30,080 bases of DNA, from the NCBI GenBank assembly GCA_035702985.1, contig DASSZD010000109.1, positions 1 to 30,080 on the forward strand, read 5' to 3'. Of the stretch, positions 22,054 through 29,425 are shown piece by piece. The notes below the pieces were generated by a model that did no database searches, was not told where the DNA came from, and worked only from the letters and a program-made list of their open reading frames with translations. How positions within the stretch are numbered: position 1 is the stretch's first letter; each line of letters begins with the position of its first letter. Both the position numbers and the translations under genes were made by a program. Source of the stretch: JAKAXG01 sp035702985 (GTDB lineage: Bacteria; Actinomycetota; Acidimicrobiia; Acidimicrobiales; Palsa-688).

Positions 22054-23007
22054 GTGGCCTCCGGAGCACCAGTCGTAGAAGTTCAGGGGCTGGTCGTCTC
22101 CTACGGGAGCCGGGTGGCGGTGGACGGAGTGGACCTCGAGGCCGGGCCCGGAGAGGTGGTGGCTCTCCTCGGCCGCAACGGGGCCGGCAAGACCAGCACG
22201 GTGGAGGCGCTGGAGGGCTACCGCCGGCCGGCGGCCGGGCGGGTGCGGGTGCTGGGCCTCGACCCGACCCGCGCCTCGGACCACCGCCGGCTGACCCGTC
22301 GTATCGGGGTGATGCTCCAGAAGGGCGGGGTGTACCCGGGAATGGGGCCACGCGAGGCCGTCGAGCTGTTCGCGTCCTACTACGACCATCCGCTGCCCCC
22401 GGGGGAACTGCTGGACCGGCTGGACCTGTCCGGGGTGGAACGCACCCCGTGGCGGCGGCTGTCGGGCGGCGAGCAGCAGCGGCTGTCCCTGGCCCTGGCC
22501 CTGGTCGGCCGGCCCGAGGTGGTGTTCCTCGACGAGCCGACCGCCGGGGTCGACCCCCGGGGCCGGCTGGCCATCCGGGCCGAGGTGGCCGCCCTGCGGG
22601 AGTCGGGGGTGTGCGTGCTGCTCACCACCCACGAGTTGGAGGAGGCCGAGCGGTTGGCCGATCGGATCGTGATCATGGACACCGGGCGGGTGGTGGCGGC
22701 CGGGACGACGGCCGAGTTGACGGCGTCGGCACCCGGCCAGGAGGAGATCCGTTTCGGCGCGGTGACCGGCCTCGACGTGGCCGCCCTGGGGGCCCGGCTG
22801 GGCGCCGCCGCCCGGGAGGAGCGACCCGGCGAGTACGTGGTGTCCACCGCCGGCACCCCGGCCGCGGTGGCCGCCGTCACCGCCTGGCTGGCCGAACGGG
22901 ACCAGGCCCTCACGGATCTGCGTACCGGCTCGCGCCTGGAAGAGGTGTTCCTGCGCCTGACCGGCGAGCCCCGGCCCGCCGGCGCCGGGGAGAGGGGGGA
23001 CCGTTGA
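22054..23007 (+). CDS. ABC transporter ATP-binding protein (ctaA/ctaB-linked exporter)
   Basis: The 317-residue ATPase has Walker A (GRNGAGKTS), signature LSGGEQQRLSLA, Walker B (VVFLDEPTAGVDP) and the switch His in TTHELEEAE. The Q-loop is VMLQKGGVYPGM. It resembles the ATPase that sits next to heme A synthase in many actinobacteria (for example the Rv1458c-Rv1456c neighbourhood). The transported substrate is unknown, and a link to heme A or oxidase biogenesis is inference from location. GTG 22054 is chosen from homology at the N terminus; the frame runs open back to 21907. It overlaps the permease start by TTGA. Confidence 0.92.
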   Translation: MASGAPVVEVQGLVVSYGSRVAVDGVDLEAGPGEVVALLGRNGAGKTSTVEALEGYRRPAAGRVRVLGLDPTRASDHRRLTRRIGVMLQKGGVYPGMGPREAVELFASYYDHPLPPGELLDRLDLSGVERTPWRRLSGGEQQRLSLALALVGRPEVVFLDEPTAGVDPRGRLAIRAEVAALRESGVCVLLTTHELEEAERLADRIVIMDTGRVVAAGTTAELTASAPGQEEIRFGAVTGLDVAALGARLGAAAREERPGEYVVSTAGTPAAVAAVTAWLAERDQALTDLRTGSRLEEVFLRLTGEPRPAGAGERGDR

Positions 23008-23732
23008 GAGCGTTCCGGGCCCAGGCCGGGGCCGAGTTGAGGCTCACCGCCCGCCGGGGGGACTCGGTGCTGCTCAACCTGGCCATCCCGGTGGGGCTCC
23101 TGGTGTTCTTCTCGCTGGTGGACGTGTTGCCCAAACCGGCCGGGGTCCGCCACCCGGTGCAGTTCCTGACCCCCGGCCTGCTGGCCCTGGCCGTGATGTC
23201 CACGGCCATGGTCAGCCTGGGGATAGCCACCGGTTTCGAGCGCCAGTACGGCGTGCTGAAGCGGCTGGGTTCCACCCCGCTGGGCCGGGAGCGGCTGCTC
23301 GGAGCCAAGATCACCGGCGTGGCCGCCATCGAGGTGGTGCAGGTGGCCGTCCTGGTGGTCATCGGGCTCCTGCTCGGCTGGAATCCGGGCGGCCCGATCG
23401 GCCTGGCCGTGCCGGCGGTGCTGCTGGCCACCGCCGCCTTCGCCGGCCTGGGCCTGTTGATGGCCGGTGCGCTCAAGGCCGAGGTGACCCTGGCCGCCGC
23501 CAACGGCCTGTACCTGCTGCTGCTGCTGCTCGGCGGGATGATCTTCCCTTTGTCCAAACTCCCCACCGGACTGCGCTACGTAGCCGAGGCCCTGCCGGCC
23601 GGCGCCCTGTCCGACGCCCTGCACGGGGCGCTCACCTCGGGTGCCTCCGTGCCGGCCCGGGTGTGGATCGTCCTGGCCGCCTGGGCGGTGGCCGCCCCCC
23701 TGATCGCCGCCCGCACATTCCGCTGGGAGTAG
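23004..23732 (+). CDS. ABC-2 type transporter permease (ctaA/ctaB-linked exporter)
   Basis: The 242-residue protein has about six membrane segments. RAQAGAELRLTARRGDSVLLNLAIP at the N terminus and GFERQYGVLKRLGSTPLGRERLL between the second and third segments are characteristic of ABC-2 permeases of the ABC2_membrane class. The TTG start at 23004 overlaps the ATPase stop by four bases (TTGA), and the purine run AGAGGGGGGA at 22991-23000 is a strong Shine-Dalgarno, so coupling is likely. A terminator-like hairpin follows. It converges on ctaB. Confidence 0.9.
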   Translation: MRAFRAQAGAELRLTARRGDSVLLNLAIPVGLLVFFSLVDVLPKPAGVRHPVQFLTPGLLALAVMSTAMVSLGIATGFERQYGVLKRLGSTPLGRERLLGAKITGVAAIEVVQVAVLVVIGLLLGWNPGGPIGLAVPAVLLATAAFAGLGLLMAGALKAEVTLAAANGLYLLLLLLGGMIFPLSKLPTGLRYVAEALPAGALSDALHGALTSGASVPARVWIVLAAWAVAAPLIAARTFRWE

Positions 23733-23760
23733 CCGGGAGAGCTCGCCAGCAGCCCGAGCC

Positions 23761-23779
23761 GCCGGTCGGGCGGACCGGC
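23761..23779. terminator. Bidirectional terminator-like hairpin between the ABC operon and ctaB
   Basis: GCCGGTC (23761-23767) and GACCGGC (23773-23779) form a perfect seven-base stem with a five-base loop, in the 61-base gap between two converging stop codons. There is no U-tract. Confidence 0.5.
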
Positions 23780-23793
23780 TCAGGAAGGGACGG

Positions 23794-24696
23794 TCAGTGG
23801 AAGATCAGCTGGTCGACCGCCATGGCCGCGAACAGCAGGGTCACGTAGGTGATGGACCAGTGGAACAGCTTCATGGCCTGGGCCTCGGTCGGCTCCCGCC
23901 ACAACCGGTAGGCCATCACGCAGAACACGGCGCCCAGCACCGCCGCCGACACCCAGTACAGAGGGCCCATCCCGGCGCTCCAGGCGAACAGCAGCGACAC
24001 CGCCGCCACCAGCACCGTGTAGCCCAGGATCTGCGCCGCCGTCTTCTTGAACGACGCCACCACCGGCATCATCGGCACGTCCACCGAGCGGTAGTCCTCC
24101 CGGTAGCGGATGGCCAGAGCCCAGAAGTGAGGGGGGGTCCACAGGAACATCAGGGCGAACAGGACGACCGGGGCCCAGCCCACGCTGTTGCGGACCGACG
24201 CCCAGCCGACCAGCACCGGCACCGCCCCTGCGGCCCCACCGATGACGATGTTCTGCCGGGACGTCCGCTTCAACCAGAGGGTGTACACGAACACGTAGAA
24301 CAACGTGGCGCTGACCGCCAGCACCGCCGACAGGGGGTTCACCGTCGCCCACAGTTCGGCGAAGGCCAGGATCTCCAGGGACACGGCGAAGACCAGGGCC
24401 TGGGCCGGGGTGACCACGCCGGTCACCAGCGGCCGGTTGCGGGTCCGGCGCATGACCGAGTCGATGTCGCGGTCGACGACCATGTTGATGGCGTTGGCCC
24501 CGCCCGCGGCGAGGGTGCCCCCCACCAGGGTGGCGGCCATCAGCGTCCACGCCGGCAGGCCTCGGTGGGCCACGACCATGGTGGGCAGCGTGGTTACGAG
24601 GAGGAGTTCGATGATCCGGGGCTTGGTGAGCGCCACGAATCCCTTCACCCGGCGTGCCGCAGACACCTCGTTTCCAACGGATGTGACTGCAGACAT
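23794..24696 (-). CDS. ctaB: Heme O synthase (protoheme IX farnesyltransferase)
   Basis: The 300-residue UbiA-family enzyme adds the farnesyl group to protoheme to give heme O, the first step to heme A of aa3-type cytochrome oxidases. It acts in the membrane with nine predicted helices. The first Asp-rich motif is ANAINMVVDRDIDSVMRRT, with N71, D75 and D79, and R-x-R-P-L following. The second is AIRYREDYRSVDVPMMP. Both are intact. ALTKPRIIELLLVTTLP is the usual family opening. ATG 24696 is preceded by TAAGGT eight bases upstream and a Shine-Dalgarno is absent. It is divergent from ctaA, its partner in the pathway, across 189 bases. Confidence 0.96.
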   Translation of the reverse strand: MSAVTSVGNEVSAARRVKGFVALTKPRIIELLLVTTLPTMVVAHRGLPAWTLMAATLVGGTLAAGGANAINMVVDRDIDSVMRRTRNRPLVTGVVTPAQALVFAVSLEILAFAELWATVNPLSAVLAVSATLFYVFVYTLWLKRTSRQNIVIGGAAGAVPVLVGWASVRNSVGWAPVVLFALMFLWTPPHFWALAIRYREDYRSVDVPMMPVVASFKKTAAQILGYTVLVAAVSLLFAWSAGMGPLYWVSAAVLGAVFCVMAYRLWREPTEAQAMKLFHWSITYVTLLFAAMAVDQLIFH

Positions 24697-24704
24697 CGGA
24701 GGAC

Positions 24705-24710
24705 ACCTTA
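24705..24710 (-). promoter_or_regulatory. Putative -10 element of ctaB
   Basis: TAAGGT on the minus strand ends eight bases before the ATG at 24696. A possible -35, GTTGGG, lies 16 bases further upstream. With no Shine-Dalgarno sequence the message would be leaderless or nearly so. Confidence 0.45.
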
Positions 24711-24800
24711 CGGCAGCGCGGACATTCCCAACAAAGCGGCGTCGCGCCGAGGGCCGGCCCGACGGGAGACCGGCGGCCCCGGCGGCAGGAACACGGGCCG

Positions 24801-24860
24801 GGCGCCACGGGGCGGGGTGCCGTCGCCGGGGGCGCCACGGGGCGGGGTGCCGATCTCCGG
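24801..24860. repeat. Direct repeat of a 30-base unit in the ctaB-ctaA intergenic region
   Basis: Positions 24801-24822 and 24831-24852 are identical over 22 bases (core ggggcggggtgccg), and the units repeat at 30-base spacing. The remaining eight bases of each unit differ. They lie just upstream of ctaA, followed by the palindrome ggggcgcccc. They could be a pair of binding sites or a slippage duplication. Confidence 0.8.
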
Positions 24861-24870
24861 GGGGCGCCCC

Positions 24871-24876
24871 TAGCAT
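24871..24876 (+). promoter_or_regulatory. Putative -10 element of the ctaA operon
   Basis: TAGCAT ends nine bases before the ATG at 24886. No Shine-Dalgarno sequence is present. The predicted message would have a leader of a few bases at most and cover ctaA to the S51-CysRS-tail gene. Confidence 0.45.
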
Positions 24877-24885
24877 GGGTGGCCG

Positions 24886-26007
24886 ATGGCCGCCCCGCCC
24901 ACCGCCGAGAAGCGCCGCCCCGTCACCGCCGGGGCCACCGCCCCGTCCGGGGCGGGCCGCTGGCTGGCCGGGAGGACCTGGACGGCGTCGCCGAGGGCGT
25001 TCCAGGTGGTCGCCCTGGTGGCGGTGTGGGCCCTGGCGCTGACCATCATCTCCGGGGCGGCCGTGCGGCTGACCGGGTCGGGCCTGGGATGTTCCACCTG
25101 GCCGTCGTGCACCCAGACCAGCGTGGTGGCCCCCTGGAGGCTGCACGCCTGGATCGAGTTCGGCAACCGGCTCATCAACGCCGCGGTGACCGTGGCTGCC
25201 GTCGGGGCCCTGGTGGTGGCCCTGCGCCGCCGGCCCCGGCGCCGGGACCTCACGTGGCTGTCGGTCGGGATGGTGGCCGGCCTCCTGGTGGAGGTCGTCA
25301 TGGGCGGACTGGTGGTCTACTCGGATCTGAACCCGGTGCTGGTGAGCATCCACTTCCTGTTCGGCCTGGCGTTCCTGGCCCTGGCGGTGGTGCTCCATCA
25401 CCGGTCCGGTCTTCCCGACGGGCCGCCGGCCGGGGTGATGCCGGCCGGGGAGCCGCAAGCCCGGGTGGCGCCGGCCGGGGTGATGCCGGCCGGGGGGCCG
25501 CAAGCCCGGGTGGCGCTGGTCCGGCCCTGGCAGATCCGGCTGTCCCGGCTGATGCTGGTAGCTCTCACCGTGGTGGTGGCCCTGGGCACGGTGGTCACCT
25601 CCACCGGACCGCACGGGGGCGACCCGAGGGCGCCCCGCTTCCATTTCTCGCTGCACTCGGTGGCCCAGCTGCACGGCACCTCGGTGGAGGCGTTCCTGGC
25701 GCTCACGCTGGTCATGCTGTGGTCCCTGGCGCACACCGGCGCGCCCCGGCCGGTGATCCGGCGGGCCCAGGTGATGCTGGTGGTGCTGGCCGCTCAGGCC
25801 GCGGTCGGCTACGCCCAGTACCTGAGCGGCGACCCCGTCGCCATCGTGGCGGTGCACGTGGCCGGGGCCAGCCTGGCGGTCATCGCCGTCCTCCGGTTCT
25901 ACTTCGGTCTGTGGACCTACGGGGCCGACCCATCGACCGCCGCCGGGGGCGACCCGTACGGGTTGGCCCGACCGGCGCCCGGCCCGGCCGCGCCGGCCGC
26001 CGGGTGA
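24886..26007 (+). CDS. ctaA: Heme A synthase (COX15/CtaA family)
   Basis: The 373-residue membrane protein oxidises the C8 methyl of heme O to make heme A. Eight helices in two four-helix halves are expected. The conserved heme-ligand His residues are His87 (RLHAWIEFGNRL), His156 (SIHFLFG), His263 (QLHGTSVE) and His324 (AVHVAGASL). GLGCSTWPSC (Cys69, Cys74) is the loop cysteine pair of the CtaA type. The N terminus has an extra 40 residues of Pro/Ala/Arg. The linker between the halves holds an in-frame 45-base tandem duplication (residues 181-210). It lies at the head of a tight plus-strand run, with clpS seven bases downstream. Confidence 0.95.
   Translation: MAAPPTAEKRRPVTAGATAPSGAGRWLAGRTWTASPRAFQVVALVAVWALALTIISGAAVRLTGSGLGCSTWPSCTQTSVVAPWRLHAWIEFGNRLINAAVTVAAVGALVVALRRRPRRRDLTWLSVGMVAGLLVEVVMGGLVVYSDLNPVLVSIHFLFGLAFLALAVVLHHRSGLPDGPPAGVMPAGEPQARVAPAGVMPAGGPQARVALVRPWQIRLSRLMLVALTVVVALGTVVTSTGPHGGDPRAPRFHFSLHSVAQLHGTSVEAFLALTLVMLWSLAHTGAPRPVIRRAQVMLVVLAAQAAVGYAQYLSGDPVAIVAVHVAGASLAVIAVLRFYFGLWTYGADPSTAAGGDPYGLARPAPGPAAPAAG
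25426..25515. repeat. In-frame tandem duplication of 45 bases inside ctaA
   Basis: 25426-25470 and 25471-25515 are identical apart from one base (gagccg against gggccg). Each encodes a 15-residue unit of the form PAGVMPAG(E/G)PQARVA. The unit lies in the linker between the two four-helix halves, so frame and heme-binding residues are preserved. Confidence 0.9.
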
Positions 26008-26014
26008 CCGCCCG

Positions 26015-26335
26015 GTGAACGTGCTCAGCGCGGCGGCCCCGGCCGCCTCGACCGCCCCGGCCGAGGTCGAGCTGCCCGAGACCGGGGAACGTACCGACGT
26101 CGACCGCCCCTGGAAGGTCATCGTCTGGAACGACCCGGTCAACCTGATGTCCTACGTCACGTTCGTGTTCCAGAAGCTGTTCGGCTTCAGCAAGGAGAAG
26201 GCCCACCAGTTGATGCTCGACGTGCACCTCAAGGGCCAGGCGGTGGTGTCGCACGGGCCCCGGGAGAAGGCCGAGCTGGACGTGTTCCGCCTGCACGAGC
26301 ACGGGTTGTGGGCGACCATGGAGCACGACAGCTGA
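26015..26335 (+). CDS. clpS: ATP-dependent Clp protease adapter ClpS
   Basis: The 106-residue protein matches ClpS from about residue 31: RPWKVIVWNDPVNLMSYV, then FGFSKEKAHQLMLDVHLKG and VVSHGPREKAELDVFRLHEHGLWATME. The ND residues, the helix Met (MSYV), and the H-x-K-G segment form the N-degron pocket. ClpS delivers N-end-rule substrates to ClpAP or ClpCP. The first 30 residues are a variable Ala/Glu-rich extension. GTG 26015 is seven bases after the ctaA stop. Synteny with a following DUF2017 gene is the usual actinobacterial arrangement. Confidence 0.95.
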   Translation: MNVLSAAAPAASTAPAEVELPETGERTDVDRPWKVIVWNDPVNLMSYVTFVFQKLFGFSKEKAHQLMLDVHLKGQAVVSHGPREKAELDVFRLHEHGLWATMEHDS

Positions 26336-26355
26336 GCCCGCTGTTCCGCCGCCGG

Positions 26356-26808
26356 ATGATCCGCTGGGATCCCCGGGCCGGCGTCTACCGGATAGAGATG
26401 GACGAGGCGTCCCGGCGCAATCTGCGGTCGCTCATGGAGCAGTTCCTGGCCGTCCTGGCCGACCCGGGCTCACCGGTGCTGCACCGCCTGTTCCCTCCCG
26501 CCTACAGCGCCCCGGGCGACGTGGCCCTGCAGGACGAGTACCGCCGGCTCATGCAGGAGGACCTGGTGGAACGGCGCCGGGCCGAATGCCAGGCGGTGAT
26601 GGAGAGCGCCGAGAGCAGCCAGCTCAGCGAGGAACAGCTCCTGGCCTGGTCACGGGCCATCAACAGCATCCGCCTGGCGCTCGGCACCTACCTCGATGTC
26701 AGCGAGGACGACCCGCTCCGGGCCCCGCAGAACAACGAGGAGTGGGCCTACCAGTGGCTCAGCCTCCTGCTCGAAGAAGCAATAGAGGCGATGTCCCGGC
26801 AAACTTGA
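26356..26808 (+). CDS. DUF2017 family protein
   Basis: The 150-residue, mostly helical protein matches the DUF2017 family found directly after clpS in actinobacteria. Landmarks are the short N-terminal beta segment (IRWDPRAGVYRIEMDE), FPPAYSAPGDVALQDEYRRLM, the central helix, WSRAINSIRLALGTYLDV and W-A-Y-Q-W-L-S-L-LLEEAIEAM at the end. The function is unknown. The ATG at 26356 is chosen because it gives the usual N terminus; an in-frame GTG at 26308 would overlap clpS by 28 bases. Neither has a clear ribosome-binding site. Confidence 0.88.
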   Translation: MIRWDPRAGVYRIEMDEASRRNLRSLMEQFLAVLADPGSPVLHRLFPPAYSAPGDVALQDEYRRLMQEDLVERRRAECQAVMESAESSQLSEEQLLAWSRAINSIRLALGTYLDVSEDDPLRAPQNNEEWAYQWLSLLLEEAIEAMSRQT

Positions 26809-26811
26809 ACG

Positions 26812-27222
26812 ATGAACCCGAGTGAAGCGCTGGAGTTCCTGCGGGCCAACCACCGGTCGGTGCTGATGGTCCACCGATCGGGCGGCCAGGTCGCCCCGTC
26901 GCCGGTGGTGCACGGCGTCGACGACCGGGGCCGGGTGGTGATCTCCAGCCGCCAGACGGCCTACAAGGTGCGCAACCTGAAGAGGGACCCGAGGGCCACC
27001 CTGTGCGGGTTCACCGACGGGTTCTTCGGCCCGTGGGTCACCGTCAGCGGACCGGCCGAGATCATCCCCCTGCCGGACGCCATGGACGGGCTGGTGGACC
27101 TGTACCGCCAGGTCGCCGGGGAGCATCCCGACTGGGACGACTTCCAGGCGGCCATGGAGCGCGAGCAGCGGGTCCTGATCGCCATCCGGCCCGAGACGGC
27201 CGGACCGGACGTGCGGGGCTGA
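26812..27222 (+). CDS. PPOX class F420-dependent (or flavin) oxidoreductase
   Basis: The 136-residue protein is a split-barrel flavin-type oxidoreductase of the pyridoxamine 5'-phosphate oxidase superfamily. It resembles the F420-binding Rv1155-like branch: EALEFLRANHRSVLMVHR, then PVVHGVDDRGRVVISSR, TAYKVRNLKRDPRATLCGF, WVTVSGPAEI and a final RVLIAIRPE. Whether the cofactor is F420 or FMN cannot be decided from sequence alone. It probably acts as a cytoplasmic dimer. The ATG is three bases after the DUF2017 stop. AAACTT, five bases upstream, could be a weak -10. Confidence 0.85.
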   Translation: MNPSEALEFLRANHRSVLMVHRSGGQVAPSPVVHGVDDRGRVVISSRQTAYKVRNLKRDPRATLCGFTDGFFGPWVTVSGPAEIIPLPDAMDGLVDLYRQVAGEHPDWDDFQAAMEREQRVLIAIRPETAGPDVRG

Positions 27223-27226
27223 GACG

Positions 27227-28126
27227 GTGGCCACCACCGACGGGACGCGGCGGGCCTCCGGCCCGTCCCGCATGACCGTGACCGTGGCCGAGGGGGTCGA
27301 CCTGTCGGCCGTCCCGGCCGGCCTGGACGGCCCTCTCACCCCGGTGCTCCTGGTGCACGGCCTGGCCTCCAACGCCCGGCTGTGGGACGGGGTGGCGGCC
27401 AGCCTGGCCGCCGCCGGCCACCCGGTGGTGGCGGTGGACCAACGGGGTCACGGACTTTCGTCCAAGCCGGACTCCGGCTACGACTTCACCACCATCACCT
27501 CCGATCTGGTCACCCTCATCGACCGGTTGGGGTGGTCCGGCCGGCCGCCGATGGTCGCCGGCCAGAGCTGGGGCGGCAACGTGGTGCTGGACCTGGCGGC
27601 CAACCATCCGGGGGCCACCAGCGGGATCGCCCTGGTGGACGGGGGCACCATCGAGCTGGCCGCTCGTTTCGCCGACTGGCCCACCGCCGAGTCGGCTCTC
27701 GCCCCGCCGCCGCTCCTGGGCACCCCCCGCGCCGACTTCGAGAGGATGATGAGGGCCCACCATCCGGACTGGCCGGAGTCCGGGATCGCCGGGAGCCTGG
27801 CCAACGTGGAGGTGCTGACCGACGGCACCATCCGGCCGTGGCTGTCCCGGGACAACCACATGAGGATCCTGCGGGGACTGTGGGAGCACCGGCCCCGCCG
27901 GCTCTATCCCGCGGTGGAGGTGCCGGTGCTGATACTGATGGCCGAGGACCGGGCCAACCCCCGCTGGATGGCCGGCAAGCGGGAGGAGGTGGCGGCCGCC
28001 GAGGCCGGCCTGGCCCGCTGCCGGGTCCATTGGATCGAGGGGGACCACGACCTGCACGCCCAGTTCCCCGACCGGGTGGCCGGGCTGATACACGACGCGA
28101 CCGAAGGGACCGGAACGCCGGCATGA
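27227..28126 (+). CDS. Alpha/beta hydrolase
   Basis: The 299-residue protein is an alpha/beta-fold hydrolase. LLVHGLASNARLW (residues 41-53) holds the oxyanion region, DQRGHGLS (71-78) the helix after strand 4, and GQSWGGN (112-118) the nucleophile elbow with Ser114. The acid is probably in LMAEDRANP and the base in EGDHDLHAQFP. The family includes haloalkane dehalogenases, epoxide hydrolases and esterases. A Ser nucleophile excludes the first two, where Asp is used. The substrate is unknown. GTG 27227 is four bases after the previous stop, and an in-frame ATG at 27272 is an alternative. The stop overlaps the next start by ATGA. Confidence 0.88.
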   Translation: MATTDGTRRASGPSRMTVTVAEGVDLSAVPAGLDGPLTPVLLVHGLASNARLWDGVAASLAAAGHPVVAVDQRGHGLSSKPDSGYDFTTITSDLVTLIDRLGWSGRPPMVAGQSWGGNVVLDLAANHPGATSGIALVDGGTIELAARFADWPTAESALAPPPLLGTPRADFERMMRAHHPDWPESGIAGSLANVEVLTDGTIRPWLSRDNHMRILRGLWEHRPRRLYPAVEVPVLILMAEDRANPRWMAGKREEVAAAEAGLARCRVHWIEGDHDLHAQFPDRVAGLIHDATEGTGTPA

Positions 28127-29385
28127 GCCGCATACTCGCCATCCTGGGTTCGGGAGAGACCGCCCCGACCATGATCAAACCCCACCGCCGGATCTTCGAG
28201 CGCCTGGGTCCGCCCCCGGTACCGGCGGTACTGCTGGACACCCCCTACGGTTTCCAGGCCAACGCCGACGACATCTCGGCCCGGGCGGTGGACTACTTCG
28301 CCGCCAGCGTGGGCCGGCCCGTGGAGGTGGCCGAGCTGCGCAGCCGGCGGGCGGATCCGGTGCGCCAGCAGGAAGCCCTGGCCAGGGTGGCGGCCGCCCG
28401 CTGGGTGTTCGCCGGCCCAGGCAGCCCGTCCTACGCCCTCCGTCAGTGGCGGGGCGGCGAGGTCCCGGACCTGCTGGCCGACAAGCTCGAGCACGGCGGC
28501 TGCGTGCTGTTCTCCAGCGCCGCCGCCCTCACGCTCGGCCGGTACACGGTGCCGGTGTACGAGGTGTACAAGGTGGGCGCCGAGCCGGAGTGGCTGGAGG
28601 GACTGAACCTGGTTCGCTTCCTGGGTCCCGAGGTGGCGGTCATCCCCCACTACGACAACGCCGAGGGCGGCAACCACGACACCCGCTTCTGTTACCTGGG
28701 CGAGAGCCGCCTGCAGGTGCTGGAGGCCCAGATGGGTCCCGACGGCTGGGTGCTGGGCGTGGACGAGCACACCGGGGCCATCTTCGACCTGGACGCCGGA
28801 ACCGTCTCGGTGGTCGGCAACGGGGTGGTCACGGTACGGCGGGCCGGCCTGTCCACGGTCGTGAAGAGCGGTGAGACGCTGCCCATCCCGGCGCTGGTGG
28901 AGCTGGCCTTCTCGGAAAAAGGGACAGCCGTGGCGCCCCCCACCGCCGGGGACCCGGTCCCGTCGGTGGCGGCCCCGTCCGGGCCGGGCCAGGAGCCCAG
29001 CGCCTTCCACGCCGAGATCCGCCGCTTGGAGGCCGAGTTCGACCAGGCCATCGGCGGCCGGGACGTCGACGCCGCCGTACGGGCCCTCCTGGAGCTGGAC
29101 GACACGGTGGTGGCCTGGGCCGGCGACACCAACCAGAGCGACGCCCCCGACCGGGCCCGGGCGGCCATGCGGCGCATGATCGCCCGGCTCGGCGAGCTGG
29201 CCCAGACCGGCGCCCGCGACCCCCGCCAGGTGGTGGGCGGCTTCGTGGAGGCCCTGCTCACCGAGCGGGCAGAGGCCCGGTCCGGGAAGCGCTTCGTCGA
29301 CGCCGACCGGATCCGGGACGCGCTCGTCGCCAACGGTGTGGAGGTCCGCGACACCCCCGACGGCACCGTATGGCAGGTCACCTGA
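28123..29385 (+). CDS. Class I glutamine amidotransferase-like (peptidase S51-like) domain fused to a CysRS-like C-terminal tail
   Basis: The 420-residue protein has two parts. Residues 1-265 are a type 1 glutamine amidotransferase-like fold of the S51/cyanophycinase kind. LAILGSGETAP opens the fold, VFAGPGSPSYALRQW lies at 95-109, and GGCVLFSSAAALTLGR at 125-140 matches the S51 nucleophile elbow GGSAGA, with Ser132 or Ser131 in place. IPHYDNAEGGNHDTRF follows. Residues 295-420 resemble the C-terminal helical tail of cysteinyl-tRNA synthetase: LLTERAEARSGKRFVDADRIRDAL, then GVEVRDTPDGTVW. A low-complexity Ala/Pro linker (266-293) joins them. There is no synthetase core, HIGH or KMSKS motif. 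Activity and tRNA binding are unproven. The ATG overlaps the upstream hydrolase by ATGA. Confidence 0.82.
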   Translation: MSRILAILGSGETAPTMIKPHRRIFERLGPPPVPAVLLDTPYGFQANADDISARAVDYFAASVGRPVEVAELRSRRADPVRQQEALARVAAARWVFAGPGSPSYALRQWRGGEVPDLLADKLEHGGCVLFSSAAALTLGRYTVPVYEVYKVGAEPEWLEGLNLVRFLGPEVAVIPHYDNAEGGNHDTRFCYLGESRLQVLEAQMGPDGWVLGVDEHTGAIFDLDAGTVSVVGNGVVTVRRAGLSTVVKSGETLPIPALVELAFSEKGTAVAPPTAGDPVPSVAAPSGPGQEPSAFHAEIRRLEAEFDQAIGGRDVDAAVRALLELDDTVVAWAGDTNQSDAPDRARAAMRRMIARLGELAQTGARDPRQVVGGFVEALLTERAEARSGKRFVDADRIRDALVANGVEVRDTPDGTVWQVT

Positions 29386-29391
29386 CCACCC

Positions 29392-29408
29392 ACCCGGCCG
29401 TCCCGGGT
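29392..29408. terminator. Bidirectional terminator-like hairpin
   Basis: ACCCGG (29392-29397) and CCGGGT (29403-29408) form a perfect six-base stem with a five-base loop, in the 40-base gap between two converging genes. TGACC/GGTCA at 29383-29387 and 29424-29428 could enclose it. There is no U-tract. Confidence 0.45.
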
Positions 29409-29425
29409 CGTTCCGTCCGGGGCGG

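Noticed and set aside
24697..26142. Long in-frame extension of ctaB over 480 codons
   Set aside because: It is antisense to ctaA, Gln/His/Gly-rich, and heme O synthases begin near residue 20 before the TKPR segment, matching ATG 24696.
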